Origin: Rhizobiales bacterium GAS188
Lineage (GTDB): Bacteria > Pseudomonadota > Alphaproteobacteria > Rhizobiales > Beijerinckiaceae
Direction of reading: 5' to 3'
Length of the DNA: 64,000 nucleotides
Assembly: GCA_900104855.1 (NCBI GenBank)
Contig: FNSS01000001.1
Span: forward strand, 1,488,001 to 1,552,000
Shown piece by piece: positions 42,490 through 51,130 of this stretch; the first letter of the stretch is position 1; each line of letters starts with the position of its first letter. The translations under genes were made by a program, and so were the position numbers. Under the pieces are notes generated by a model. It was given only the letters and a program-made list of their open reading frames with translations, made no database searches and was not told the origin of the DNA.

Positions 42490-44042
42490 GCCGAAACGAG
42501 TTTCGAACGCTGCGGGACGTGGCCGTGGCGCATGCCGAGCGCGCGCCCGATGCGACCTTGCTGATCGCGCCCGACAACGCCCATCAGCCGGGGCGCAGGC
42601 TGAGCTATGGCGAGATGCTGCGCCAAGCACGGCGCCTGGCAAGCCATCTCGCGGCGCGCGGCCTGGAGCCTGGCGACAAGATCGCGCTCTTGATGCAGAA
42701 CGGCTATCAGACGACCTCGCTCTTTCTCGGCGCGATGATCGCCGGCCATGTGGTGACGCCGCTCAACCTGCGCACCTCGCGGGCCGGCCTCGCCTATGCG
42801 ATCGATCACAGCGACTGTAAGCTCCTCTTCGTCTCGCAGGAACAATCGGCCTTGCTCGCGGAGGCGCTGCCGCTCTGCCGGCGCGAGATCGCGGTCGAGA
42901 CGATCGACGTCGATGCTGCTTGTCTCTTCCCGGAGGCTTCGCCGGACATGGCCCTGGCGCCGCTCGGCGCCGCCGATCCGACCCTCCTGATGTACACCTC
43001 GGGCACCACCGGCACGCCCAAGGGCGTGATGCTGACTCATGCCAATTTGCTGGCCGCGGCGGGAAGCGCCGCCGAATGGCATCGGCTCGGGGAGGCGGAC
43101 CGCGTGCTCAGCTCGCTGCCGCTCTATCATATCAACGGCCAGGTGATCGGCACGCTGACGCCGTTCCTGTCGGGCGGCAGCATCGTCGCGCCGCATGGCT
43201 TCTCGGTGTCGAGCTGGTGGCGCGACGTCGAGGCCTATCGCTGCACCTGGATCAACATCGTGCCGACCATAATCGCATATCTGTTGAACGCCGCCGGAAC
43301 CGGGCCGGGACGCCGCTTCCCGCTTCTGCGCTTCGGGCGTTCGGCCTCGGCACCGCTCCCGCCCGAGCAGCACCGGGCCTTCGAGACGATGTTCGGCGTG
43401 CCCGTGATCGAGGGCATGGGCATGACGGAAGCGGCCTCGGTGGTCTTCTGCAACCCGACGCTGCCCGAGGCGCGCCGCTATGGCAGCGTCGGCCTTCCCT
43501 GCGGCGTCGAGGCCCGCATCGTCGATCCGCAAGGGCAGGAGCTGCCGAGTGGCGAGATCGGTGAGATCCGGCTGCGCGGCGGCAATGTGATGAGCGGCTA
43601 TTACAAATCGTCGGAGCACAGCGTCGAGACCTTCGACAACCAAGGTTATTTGCGCAGCGGCGATCTCGGCTATCGGGACGAGGACGGCTATTTCTTCGTC
43701 ACCGGGCGCTCGAAGGAGCTGGTCATCAAGGGCGGCGAGAATATCGCGCCGCGCGAGATCGACGAGGTGCTGCTCATGCACCCCGCCATCCTCGAGGCCG
43801 CCGCCGTCGGCGTTCCCGACCCGGATTACGGGCAGGAGATCCTGGCCGGCATCGTGCTGAAATCCGACGCCGATCTGAGCGAGGCGGAGCTGCGCGCCCA
43901 TTGCGTCGCCCATCTCGGGCGCTACAAGACCCCGAAATTCTTCGCCTTCCTCGACGAGCTGCCGAAGGGCGCCTCCGGCAAGGTGCAGCGCCTCGCCATC
44001 GCCGACGCCTGGTCCGGCCAGCGGGAAACGCTACGCGGATAG
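42486..44042 (+). CDS. sauT: AMP-forming CoA ligase, SauT-like
   Basis: 518 residues; the ATG overlaps the sauS stop (ATGA). ANL-superfamily motifs: LLMYTSGTTGTPKGVMLTH, SLPLYHINGQVIG, GMGMTEAASVVF, YLRSGDLGYRDEDGYFFVTG, SKELVIKGGENIAPREIDE and the C-terminal PKGASGKVQR lysine. It would activate sulfoacetate to sulfoacetyl-CoA for the preceding dehydrogenase. Malonyl/oxalyl-CoA synthetase-type activities are alternatives judged only from family resemblance. Confidence 0.78.
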   Translation: MSRNEFRTLRDVAVAHAERAPDATLLIAPDNAHQPGRRLSYGEMLRQARRLASHLAARGLEPGDKIALLMQNGYQTTSLFLGAMIAGHVVTPLNLRTSRAGLAYAIDHSDCKLLFVSQEQSALLAEALPLCRREIAVETIDVDAACLFPEASPDMALAPLGAADPTLLMYTSGTTGTPKGVMLTHANLLAAAGSAAEWHRLGEADRVLSSLPLYHINGQVIGTLTPFLSGGSIVAPHGFSVSSWWRDVEAYRCTWINIVPTIIAYLLNAAGTGPGRRFPLLRFGRSASAPLPPEQHRAFETMFGVPVIEGMGMTEAASVVFCNPTLPEARRYGSVGLPCGVEARIVDPQGQELPSGEIGEIRLRGGNVMSGYYKSSEHSVETFDNQGYLRSGDLGYRDEDGYFFVTGRSKELVIKGGENIAPREIDEVLLMHPAILEAAAVGVPDPDYGQEILAGIVLKSDADLSEAELRAHCVAHLGRYKTPKFFAFLDELPKGASGKVQRLAIADAWSGQRETLRG

Positions 44043-44047
44043 GCACC

Positions 44048-44139
44048 CCTGGGACCGCGACCGTCTCGGTCGCCCTTCCTCCCAGCGGCGCAGCAGCCTC
44101 GCCGTCTCAAGGGCGGGCGGGACGCCCGCGGTCCCAATG
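44048..44139. repeat. GGGACCGCGACC...GCGGTCCC dispersed repeat, third copy
   Basis: Starts GGGACCGCGACCGTCTCGGT and ends GGGACGCCCGCGGTCCCA, the best preserved copy of the repeat seen twice at 6031-6205. The ends GGGACCGCG and CGCGGTCCC form a 9-bp inverted repeat. It separates the convergent sauT and dgoA genes. Confidence 0.85.
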
Positions 44140-44149
44140 GAGCCGCGCC

Positions 44150-44779
44150 TCAACTCGCGGACGCGCCCTTCACCACCCCTGCGAAGCGCGCTGCCGCATG
44201 GGCCACATCGGCGACGGACATGCCCGGCTTGAACAGCGCCGAGCCGATGCCGAAGCCCGTCGCCCCCGCCTGCCGATAGGCCGGGATGTTGTCCGGCGTG
44301 ATGCCACCGACCGGAATGAGCTTCGCGTCCTGCGGCAGCACGGCGCGCATGGAGCGCAGAACGGCCGGCGCGATCATCTCGGCGGGAAACAGCTTGATGG
44401 CGTCGGCTCCGGCGGCGAGCGCCGCGAAAGCCTCGCTCGGCGTGGCGACGCCCGGGATCGAGACGAGGCCGCGTTGCTTGGTGGCCTCGACCACCGCGGC
44501 CTCGAAATTCGGCGAGACGATCAGTTGCCCTCCCGCCGACGCCACGGCGGCGACGGCATCGCGATCGAGCACCGTGCCGGCGCCGACCAGCATCTCGTCG
44601 CCGAAGCGCCTGACGATGGTTTCGATGCTGGCGAGCGGCGACGGCGAGTTGAGCGGCACTTCGAGGATGCGAAAGCCTGCATCGCGCAGCACGCTCGCCA
44701 CATCGAGCGCCTCCTGCGGCCGCAAGCCGCGCAGGATGGCGATCAGCGGCAGGGCGGCGAGCGCCTCATCGAGCGTCAC
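44150..44779 (-). CDS. dgoA: 2-dehydro-3-deoxy-6-phosphogalactonate aldolase
   Basis: 209 residues from GTG 44779, overlapping dgoK as GTGA. KDPG/KDPGal aldolase fold: LIAILRGLRPQEAL, ILEVPLNSP with catalytic Glu40, VGAGTVLD, IVSPNF, IPGVATPSEAFAAL and the Schiff-base Lys129 in AIKLFPAE. With the adjacent DgoK it cleaves 2-keto-3-deoxy-6-phosphogalactonate to pyruvate and glyceraldehyde 3-phosphate. EVPLNSP, rather than EVTLRT, favours the galactonate over the gluconate enzyme. Confidence 0.9.
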   Translation of the reverse strand: MTLDEALAALPLIAILRGLRPQEALDVASVLRDAGFRILEVPLNSPSPLASIETIVRRFGDEMLVGAGTVLDRDAVAAVASAGGQLIVSPNFEAAVVEATKQRGLVSIPGVATPSEAFAALAAGADAIKLFPAEMIAPAVLRSMRAVLPQDAKLIPVGGITPDNIPAYRQAGATGFGIGSALFKPGMSVADVAHAAARFAGVVKGASAS

Positions 44780-45750
44780 GAGGTGACTCCCGCGGCTGGT
44801 TTGGCCTTGGCCTGCCGCCCGCTGCTCTCGGCGACCTTGGCGATGGCGAGGCAGCCGCGCATCGCCGCATCGGTCGGACCAAGACGGGGCTTGAGCCCGA
44901 AGGCTTCGGCGGCGCGACGATAGACCTCGGCCATCAGCTCCGCACCGATGATGCCGACCTCCTGCCCCTCCTTGAACCAGCCGAGCTCGCGCGCCTCGCG
45001 GAACTCCGAGCCGACCACGAGACCCGACAAGTAATCCGTCATCTCGCCCGCATCGAGCTCGCCTGCGAGCCATCCGGTGCGCACCGAGAACAGCCGCGAC
45101 AACAGGCCGGATGCCGCCTTGGGATCGCGGGCCGTGTCGAGGCCCCGCGCGAAGGCGGTCCAATCCGGCAGGGCCTGCGGCTTCGCCACTTGCGACAGGA
45201 AGGAATGGCGCGACACGATGCCGAAGATCTCGCCGGTCACGAAAGTGCGGAAGCTCGCGATCCGTCCCTGCGCGATGCGCGCCCATTTCGAATGCGTGCC
45301 CGGCAGCACGACCGTCGCGTCTCGATCGAGGCCGAAGCCGACGAGCTGTGTCTCCTCGCCGCGCATCACATCCGCGAATGGCTTCACGGCGGTGTCGGTC
45401 AGGCCCGGGATGAAGAGGATGCTGCCGCCATCGCGGAGCGCGACGCGCCGCACCGCCTTGGCAAAATCCTCGATGCCGGCCGGTGCCGCCACATAGGGCA
45501 TCTCGACCCAGCCATTGCGGCTGCCGATCATGCCGGAAGCGTAGATCGGCAAGAGTCCATAAGCGGCCCGCCAGGGCGCGATGCGCTCCGCCAGCGCGGC
45601 CTCGAAACCCGATTTCGGCACCGACTGGATGCCGTCCTGCGTCTCGATGCGATCGAGGATCGTCGCCGAAGCGTCGACCAGGACGGCGCGGAAGTTGGTC
45701 GTGCCCCAATCGAGCACGATGCAATGGGGCGAGGGCGTAGGTTCGGGCAT
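44776..45750 (-). CDS. dgoK: 2-dehydro-3-deoxygalactonokinase
   Basis: 324 residues. DgoK hallmarks: CIVLDWGTTNFRAVLVD at the N-terminus (phosphate-1 motif), YASGMIGSRNGWVEMPYV, FIPGLTD, VVLPGTHSKWARI and SFRTFVTGEIFG. It phosphorylates 2-keto-3-deoxygalactonate. ATG 45750 was chosen over an in-frame ATG 11 codons earlier because the conserved part starts at once. No galactonate dehydratase is present here, so the pathway is partial in this window. Confidence 0.9.
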   Translation of the reverse strand: MPEPTPSPHCIVLDWGTTNFRAVLVDASATILDRIETQDGIQSVPKSGFEAALAERIAPWRAAYGLLPIYASGMIGSRNGWVEMPYVAAPAGIEDFAKAVRRVALRDGGSILFIPGLTDTAVKPFADVMRGEETQLVGFGLDRDATVVLPGTHSKWARIAQGRIASFRTFVTGEIFGIVSRHSFLSQVAKPQALPDWTAFARGLDTARDPKAASGLLSRLFSVRTGWLAGELDAGEMTDYLSGLVVGSEFREARELGWFKEGQEVGIIGAELMAEVYRRAAEAFGLKPRLGPTDAAMRGCLAIAKVAESSGRQAKAKPAAGVTS

Positions 45751-45828
45751 CAGGGCAATCCTGGTGAGATGCCGGGCTAGCACGTCATCCGGTCAAGTGG
45801 AAACGGGGGCCGGGACCGGGATTGGATC

Positions 45829-45893
45829 GCCGGCTTCCAGCCGGCAACACAACCGGAATATGGCACGCCTACCCCCCCACGATGCCGGCTGGA
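45829..45893. repeat. GCCGGCTTCCAGCCGGCAAC repeat unit
   Basis: A perfect match (45829-45848) to the palindromic unit near 38003-38022, with a partial inverted partner GATGCCGGCTGGA at 45881-45893. It lies between dgoK and hyuA. Confidence 0.75.
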
Positions 45894-45900
45894 CCCAGAC

Positions 45901-47946
45901 TCAATCGCGCCGCAGCAGCATGGCGCCCGTCGCATGCACCTCGCCATTCCAGCCGGGCGGCACCAGCGTCGTGGCGTCGAGCTGAGTGACGATGGCGGGA
46001 CCTTGGAAGCGGGCGCCGGCCCCGAGCTCCTCGCGATCGATGACCGGCACCTCGCGCTTGCCCGTGGCGAAATGCACCTGACGCATCTCCTTCGTCGCCG
46101 CGGTCCTGCGCTCGGCGAGCTTCGGACGCACCGGTTCCGGCATGCGGCCGCTCGCCTCGACCCTGACGGTGACGAGCTCGATCGGCGCCTCGAGGTTGAA
46201 GCCGTAGAGGGCCGAATGCGCCTCAAGGAAAGCCGCCTCGGTCGCCGCGGCATCCGCGCCCCAGGGCACGGTCAGCTCGCCGCCCTGGCCGTGATAGCGC
46301 AGCATCGCCACGCGCGCCTGACGGCGGTCCGGTGCCGCGACGTCCTCCTCGTCGAACCAGGCCTGTGCCTCGCATTCGAGCTCGGCATAGACCGGCTCGA
46401 CGCTCGCGACCTCGATCCTGCCGGCCTTCGGCATGGTGCGGTTGAACTCGGCCTTCAGATCTGCGGCCAGCAGGCCTTCGGCGCACAACACGCCCGGCGC
46501 CGGCGGGATCAGCACGCGGCTGATGCCGAGGAGCTCGGCGAGCGCGCAGCCATGCAGGGGGCCCGCGCCGCCGAAGGCGACGAGCGTGAAATCGCGCGGA
46601 TCATGGCCGCGCTCGACCGAGACCACCCGGATGGCGCCGACCATATTGCTGTCGATGATCGCCAGCATGCCGCGCGCCGCAGCTTCGAGCGACAGGCCGA
46701 GCGGGCGAGCGACGCCCTCACGCACCGCCGTCTCGGCGAGGGCGCGATCGAGCGCCATGCGCCCGCCGAGCAGCCGTTCCGGCAATTGGCCGAGCACCAC
46801 ATGGGCATCCGTGACGGTCGCCTCCGTGCCGCCGCGCCCGTAGCAGGCGGGACCGGGCTCGGCGCCGGCGCTCTTCGGGCCGACTGTCAGCGTCGAGTCC
46901 TCGACGCGCGCGATCGAGCCACCGCCCGCCCCGATGGTCACCATGTCGACCATGGGCAGCGATAGCGGCCATTCCCCGACCTGGCCGCGCTGGGTGAGGC
47001 CGATCTTGCCGCCCTTGATCAGAGCGATGTCGGCGCTGGTGCCGCCGATATCGACCGTGATGATGTCGGCGATGCCGCAAGAAGCGGCGACGTCGCGCGC
47101 GCCGACCACTCCGGCGGCCGGCCCTGAAAGCACCGTCAGCGCCGGCGCGCGGCGGATGCTGCTGGCGCCCGCGACCCCGCCATTCGACTGCATCAGCAGG
47201 AGCGGCGCCTTGATGCCGGCGGCCTCGAGGCGCTGCTCGAGGCGCTGCACATAGGTCGCGACGCCCGGCATCACCGAGGCGTTGAGGATGGTCGCGAGCG
47301 AGCGCTCATATTCGCGCACCACCGGCAGCACATCGGTCGAGGCGGTGACCGCGGCGCCCGGCAGCGCGGCGCGCAAGACCTCGGCGACGCGCCGCTCATG
47401 GGCCGGGTTGGCGAAAGCATGCAGCAGGCAGATCGCCACCGCGTCGACCGCAAGGCGGCGCAAGGCTTCGGCAGCCTCGTGGACGCTCGCCTCGTCGAGC
47501 GCCTGCAGCACCACGCCGCCCGCCCCGATGCGCTCGCGCACCTCGAGGATGCGCGAGGCCGGCACCGGCCGCTTCGGCTTGATCCAGGCATAGAGATTGA
47601 CGCTGCGCGGAATGTCCTGCCGGCCGATCTCCAGCACATGCCGGAAGCCGGCCGTCGTGACGAGCGCCGTGCGGGCGCCCTTGCCCTCGAGGATCATGTT
47701 GGTCGCGACCGTCGTGCCGTGCAGCACCCGCACCACCTCGCCCGCCTCGCGCCCCGCTTCCGCCAAAGCGAGCTCGACCCCGGTGAGGAAGGCCTGCGAG
47801 GGGTCGGCCGGGATGCTCGGCGTCTTGGCGCGCCAGGCGCGGCCGCTCGCCGGATCTTGCAAGGTGACGTCCGTGAAAGTGCCGCCGATATCGACGGCGA
47901 CCGCGAGGGCGGCAGATTTTTCAGACGAGGGCATCGACATATCCAT
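45901..47946 (-). CDS. hyuA: Hydantoinase/oxoprolinase subunit A (HyuA)
   Basis: 681 residues. The acetate-kinase-like fold shows two phosphate motifs, VDIGGTFTDVTL near the start and ITVDIGGTSADIALI in the middle, with LHGTTVATNMILEGKGA, LTVLSGPAAGVVGA and AEPGPACYGRGG. It forms a complex with HyuB to open hydantoin, 5-oxoproline or related cyclic amides at the cost of ATP. It overlaps the hyuB end by about 25 bp; three closely spaced ATGs (47934-47946) are possible starts. Specificity cannot be told from sequence. Confidence 0.88.
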   Translation of the reverse strand: MDMSMPSSEKSAALAVAVDIGGTFTDVTLQDPASGRAWRAKTPSIPADPSQAFLTGVELALAEAGREAGEVVRVLHGTTVATNMILEGKGARTALVTTAGFRHVLEIGRQDIPRSVNLYAWIKPKRPVPASRILEVRERIGAGGVVLQALDEASVHEAAEALRRLAVDAVAICLLHAFANPAHERRVAEVLRAALPGAAVTASTDVLPVVREYERSLATILNASVMPGVATYVQRLEQRLEAAGIKAPLLLMQSNGGVAGASSIRRAPALTVLSGPAAGVVGARDVAASCGIADIITVDIGGTSADIALIKGGKIGLTQRGQVGEWPLSLPMVDMVTIGAGGGSIARVEDSTLTVGPKSAGAEPGPACYGRGGTEATVTDAHVVLGQLPERLLGGRMALDRALAETAVREGVARPLGLSLEAAARGMLAIIDSNMVGAIRVVSVERGHDPRDFTLVAFGGAGPLHGCALAELLGISRVLIPPAPGVLCAEGLLAADLKAEFNRTMPKAGRIEVASVEPVYAELECEAQAWFDEEDVAAPDRRQARVAMLRYHGQGGELTVPWGADAAATEAAFLEAHSALYGFNLEAPIELVTVRVEASGRMPEPVRPKLAERRTAATKEMRQVHFATGKREVPVIDREELGAGARFQGPAIVTQLDATTLVPPGWNGEVHATGAMLLRRD

Positions 47947-49768
47947 TGCGATGGAAGGCCTTGACCGGCGTGCGGTTCCGGCGCCGAGACGCGGTGGCCG
48001 CGGCATCCGCGGCTTCGCCGACGATCACGACGCCGTAATGGGAAGCCGCTGCCTCGACGCTGACGAACCCGCCGAGCACATCCTCCAAAACCTCGGCTTG
48101 CGGCCGGTCGAAGGGGTGGCCGTGACCCCCCCCGCCGCCGGTCTCCATGCGCAGGATGTCGCCGCGCTTCAAGAGATTGCCGTCCGAGAGCGGCGCCAGC
48201 ACACGCTCCTGCGGGGTGCCGGGGTTGACCACGGCGCGGCCCGAGCCGCCCGACATGCCCCCTGCAATGCCCCAGGGCGGGTTCTTGACGCTGTCGATGC
48301 GCACGGCGAGCACGGCTTCCTCGGCCAGAATCTCATATTCGCGCACGATGCCGCAGCCGCCGCGATAGCGCCCCGGCCCGCCGCTGTCGCGAGCAATGGC
48401 GTAAGTGCGCAGCCGCACCGGATAGCCGAGCTCCAGGAACTCGACCGGATAATTCTCCTGCGCCACGAAATAGACGGCGTCGATGCCGTCCGCATAAGGG
48501 CGCGCCCCATAGCCGACGCCGATGCCGTCGGCGAGCAGGAAGGGCTGCGTCTCGCCTTTCTCGTCCTTGAAGGTGCCGCGCATCAGACTGATGACATAGG
48601 CCGAATGCGCGGCCGGCCCCTTGCCGCCGGCGACGCTGACGAGGCCCATCAGGGTCGCCAGCACCCGCATCATGGTGAGGCCGCGCATGCCGAGCGGCGC
48701 CGGAAAGCGCGGGGCGAGCAGCGAGCCCTGGCGCAAGCGCACCTCGTCGAGCGCCAGCGGGCCGCCGGCATTGCAGACCTGGCCGGCATCGCCGCCGAGA
48801 TAATAGAGGCCGAGCGCCATGCCGGGCACGCCGGGATTCATCAGGAAATTCACCGGGCCCGGCGATTGGTCGTCCGTCTCGGTGGCATCGAACACGAAGC
48901 GGTCCTCGCCATCCTCGCCCCGCTCGCGCGTCAAGGCGAAGCGGATGCGGAAGGGGCCGTTGCCGTGGCCATCGGAATCGATGGCATCGGTGAAGCGGTG
49001 CGTGCCATAGGGGAAGGTCTCGGCCAGGCGCTCGCGCACGATGCGCCTGGTGCGCGCCAGCAATTGCGCCAGCCCATCCTCAACCACCTCAGGCCCGAAG
49101 CGCGAGAGAATCTCCTCGACCCGCTTCACGCCGAGCTCGACGCTCGCCATCAGGGCCCGCATGTCGCCGCGGCTCTGGTCGGGATAGCGCGAATTGCGGT
49201 GGAAGATCTCGAGCACCGCCTGGTTGGTGCGCCCCTGGTCGATCAGCTTGGTGGCCGGAACGATGATGCCTTCCTGGAAGATGTCGGTGGTGTCGGGGCT
49301 GATCGAGCCGGCGCGGATGCCGCCGATATCGGCGAAATGCGCCCAGCTCATCACGAAGGCGCAACGCCGTCCCGCATGGAACACCGGCGCGATCAGCACC
49401 TGGTCGTTGGAATGGGAGACCGCGCCCGTCGATTCATAGCAGTCGCTGTACCAATAGAGGTCGCCCGGCCGCATGCTGTCGGGCGGGAAGCGCTTGAATA
49501 CCGACCCGCTCATATCGCCGAAGACCGGCATGTTGGAGCCGACCGCCATCACCCCGTCGGCATCGAAGAGCGAGGTGTAGAAATCCTTCTTCTCGCGGAT
49601 GAAGGCCGAGATGGCGGTGCGCTCGATCAGCGCCTCCATCTCAGCCTGCGTGGCGCGGATGGCGCCGCGCACGATCTCCAGCGTCACCGGATCGCAGGCC
49701 CGGGCCGGGACTGGCGCGCCGGCAGCCTCGGTGGCCGAAGACCCGTCCGTGTCAGTCAAGCGGAGCAT
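47921..49768 (-). CDS. hyuB: Hydantoinase/oxoprolinase subunit B (HyuB)
   Basis: 615 residues. Family pattern: CDPVTLEIVRGAIRATQAEM, MPVFGDMSGSV-type segment near residue 95, DLYWYSDCYESTGAVSHSND, the late PGGxGxYRGGCG-type GGPGRYRGGCGIVREYE, and METGGGGGHGHP close to the C-terminus. Partner of HyuA downstream. Start 49768 overlaps the end of an MFS gene by 17 bp, so MFS-hyuB-hyuA are one operon. Likely hydrolyses a cyclic amide or lactam using ATP. Confidence 0.88.
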   Translation of the reverse strand: MLRLTDTDGSSATEAAGAPVPARACDPVTLEIVRGAIRATQAEMEALIERTAISAFIREKKDFYTSLFDADGVMAVGSNMPVFGDMSGSVFKRFPPDSMRPGDLYWYSDCYESTGAVSHSNDQVLIAPVFHAGRRCAFVMSWAHFADIGGIRAGSISPDTTDIFQEGIIVPATKLIDQGRTNQAVLEIFHRNSRYPDQSRGDMRALMASVELGVKRVEEILSRFGPEVVEDGLAQLLARTRRIVRERLAETFPYGTHRFTDAIDSDGHGNGPFRIRFALTRERGEDGEDRFVFDATETDDQSPGPVNFLMNPGVPGMALGLYYLGGDAGQVCNAGGPLALDEVRLRQGSLLAPRFPAPLGMRGLTMMRVLATLMGLVSVAGGKGPAAHSAYVISLMRGTFKDEKGETQPFLLADGIGVGYGARPYADGIDAVYFVAQENYPVEFLELGYPVRLRTYAIARDSGGPGRYRGGCGIVREYEILAEEAVLAVRIDSVKNPPWGIAGGMSGGSGRAVVNPGTPQERVLAPLSDGNLLKRGDILRMETGGGGGHGHPFDRPQAEVLEDVLGGFVSVEAAASHYGVVIVGEAADAAATASRRRNRTPVKAFHRNGYVDALV

Positions 49769-51068
49769 TGGTCGGATCCTTGATGGCGATGAGCGTCGCG
49801 GCACTGATGACGGCTCCGAAGACGACGAAGGCCGCGGGCGCGATCTCGCTGCCAGTTCGCTGGATCAGGAAGGTCGCGATCAGGGGCGCGAAGCCGCCGA
49901 ATATGGTGACGGCGAGACTATAGCCGATCGACAGCGCCGTGAAGCGCACCTTGGTCGGGAAGAGCTCGCTCAGTATGGCGCAGAGCGGACCCGCATACAT
50001 GGCGAGCAGCACGGCCGAGATGCCTTGGGTGAGCATCAGCCCGGTCCCGTTGCGCATGCCGGTGACCAGCATGAACAGCGGGAAGGCGATGACCACATAG
50101 CCGAGCGCCGAAACCAGCAGCACGGGCTTGCGTCCCACCTTGTCGGAGAGCCAGCCCATCACCGGAGTGAGCACGGTCAGGATCACGGCCGCGAGCGTCG
50201 CCGAATAATAGGCCGTGCCGGCCGGGATGCCGAGCTGGCTCGAGGCAAAGCTCGGCAGGAAGATGTTGTAGATGTAGTTGCCGATCGTGCCGACGATCGA
50301 CAGGCCGAAGGCTGCGAGCACCGGCCGCAGATAGGTGGTGAGGCTGTCGAGCACTGGCGCCGAGGCGACGGTGTGCTGCGCCACATTGCGGTCGAAGGCC
50401 GGCGATTCCGCGACCCGGGCGCGCAGATAGAGGCCGATCGGCGCCAGCAGGAAGCCGAGGATGAAGGGGATGCGCCAGCCCCAGGCGATCATCTGCTCCT
50501 TGTCGAGCGTGGAGTTGAGGATGGCGGCACATAGAGTGCCCATGATCAGGCCGAGCCCGACGCTGAATTGCTGCATCGAGCCGATGAAGCCGCGCCTTCC
50601 GGGCGGGGCGAACTCGACCAGGAAGGTCGCAGCCCCGCCCCATTCGCCCCCTGTCGAGAAGCCCTGCACCAGGCGGCAGAGGACGAGCAGGATGGGCGCC
50701 AGGATGCCGATCGACGCATAAGGCGGTATGAGGCCGGTGAACGCGGTCGCGGTCGCCATCAAGCCGACCGTGAGCACGAGCGCGATCTTGCGCCCCTTGC
50801 GGTCGCCGAGCGCCCCGATGACGATGGCGCCGACCGGACGCATGACGAAGCCGACGCCATAGGTCGCAAAGCTCGCGAGCAGCGAGGCCACAGGATCGGT
50901 ATTGGGAAAGAAATTCGCGCCGATCTGGGCCGCGAACAATCCGAAGATCACGAAGTCGAACAATTCGACGAAATTGCCGACCGCGCAGGAGAGGATGGCG
51001 CGCCGGCGGATGCGCTGCATATCCGGCGTGTCGAGCGCCTGGTCGAGATAGGCCGTGGCTTGCGACAT
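49752..51068 (-). CDS. MFS transporter, MHS family
   Basis: 438 residues, twelve hydrophobic segments. MHS features: RRAILSCAVGNFVELFDFVI, FVMRPVGAIVIGALGDRKGRK and GGEWGGAATFLVEFAP. It belongs to the same operon as hyuB/hyuA and probably imports their substrate or a breakdown product. It is paralogous to the MHS carrier at 23.3-24.6 kb. Confidence 0.87.
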   Translation of the reverse strand: MSQATAYLDQALDTPDMQRIRRRAILSCAVGNFVELFDFVIFGLFAAQIGANFFPNTDPVASLLASFATYGVGFVMRPVGAIVIGALGDRKGRKIALVLTVGLMATATAFTGLIPPYASIGILAPILLVLCRLVQGFSTGGEWGGAATFLVEFAPPGRRGFIGSMQQFSVGLGLIMGTLCAAILNSTLDKEQMIAWGWRIPFILGFLLAPIGLYLRARVAESPAFDRNVAQHTVASAPVLDSLTTYLRPVLAAFGLSIVGTIGNYIYNIFLPSFASSQLGIPAGTAYYSATLAAVILTVLTPVMGWLSDKVGRKPVLLVSALGYVVIAFPLFMLVTGMRNGTGLMLTQGISAVLLAMYAGPLCAILSELFPTKVRFTALSIGYSLAVTIFGGFAPLIATFLIQRTGSEIAPAAFVVFGAVISAATLIAIKDPTNAPLD

Positions 51069-51130
51069 TGGTTCTTGCCCCTTAGTTGTCCCCGCCCCCC
51101 CGACTTTGTCTTCCCCCCTTGGTCGCCGGC

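Noticed and set aside
45890-45899. CTGGACCCAG as another TauR box
   Set aside because: It is single, lies in the GCCGGCTGGA dispersed repeat, and is next to hyuA rather than a sulfonate gene.
47597-49783. A 728-codon plus-strand open frame
   Set aside because: It is antisense to hyuA/hyuB, which have clear family motifs. Long antisense frames are expected at this GC content.
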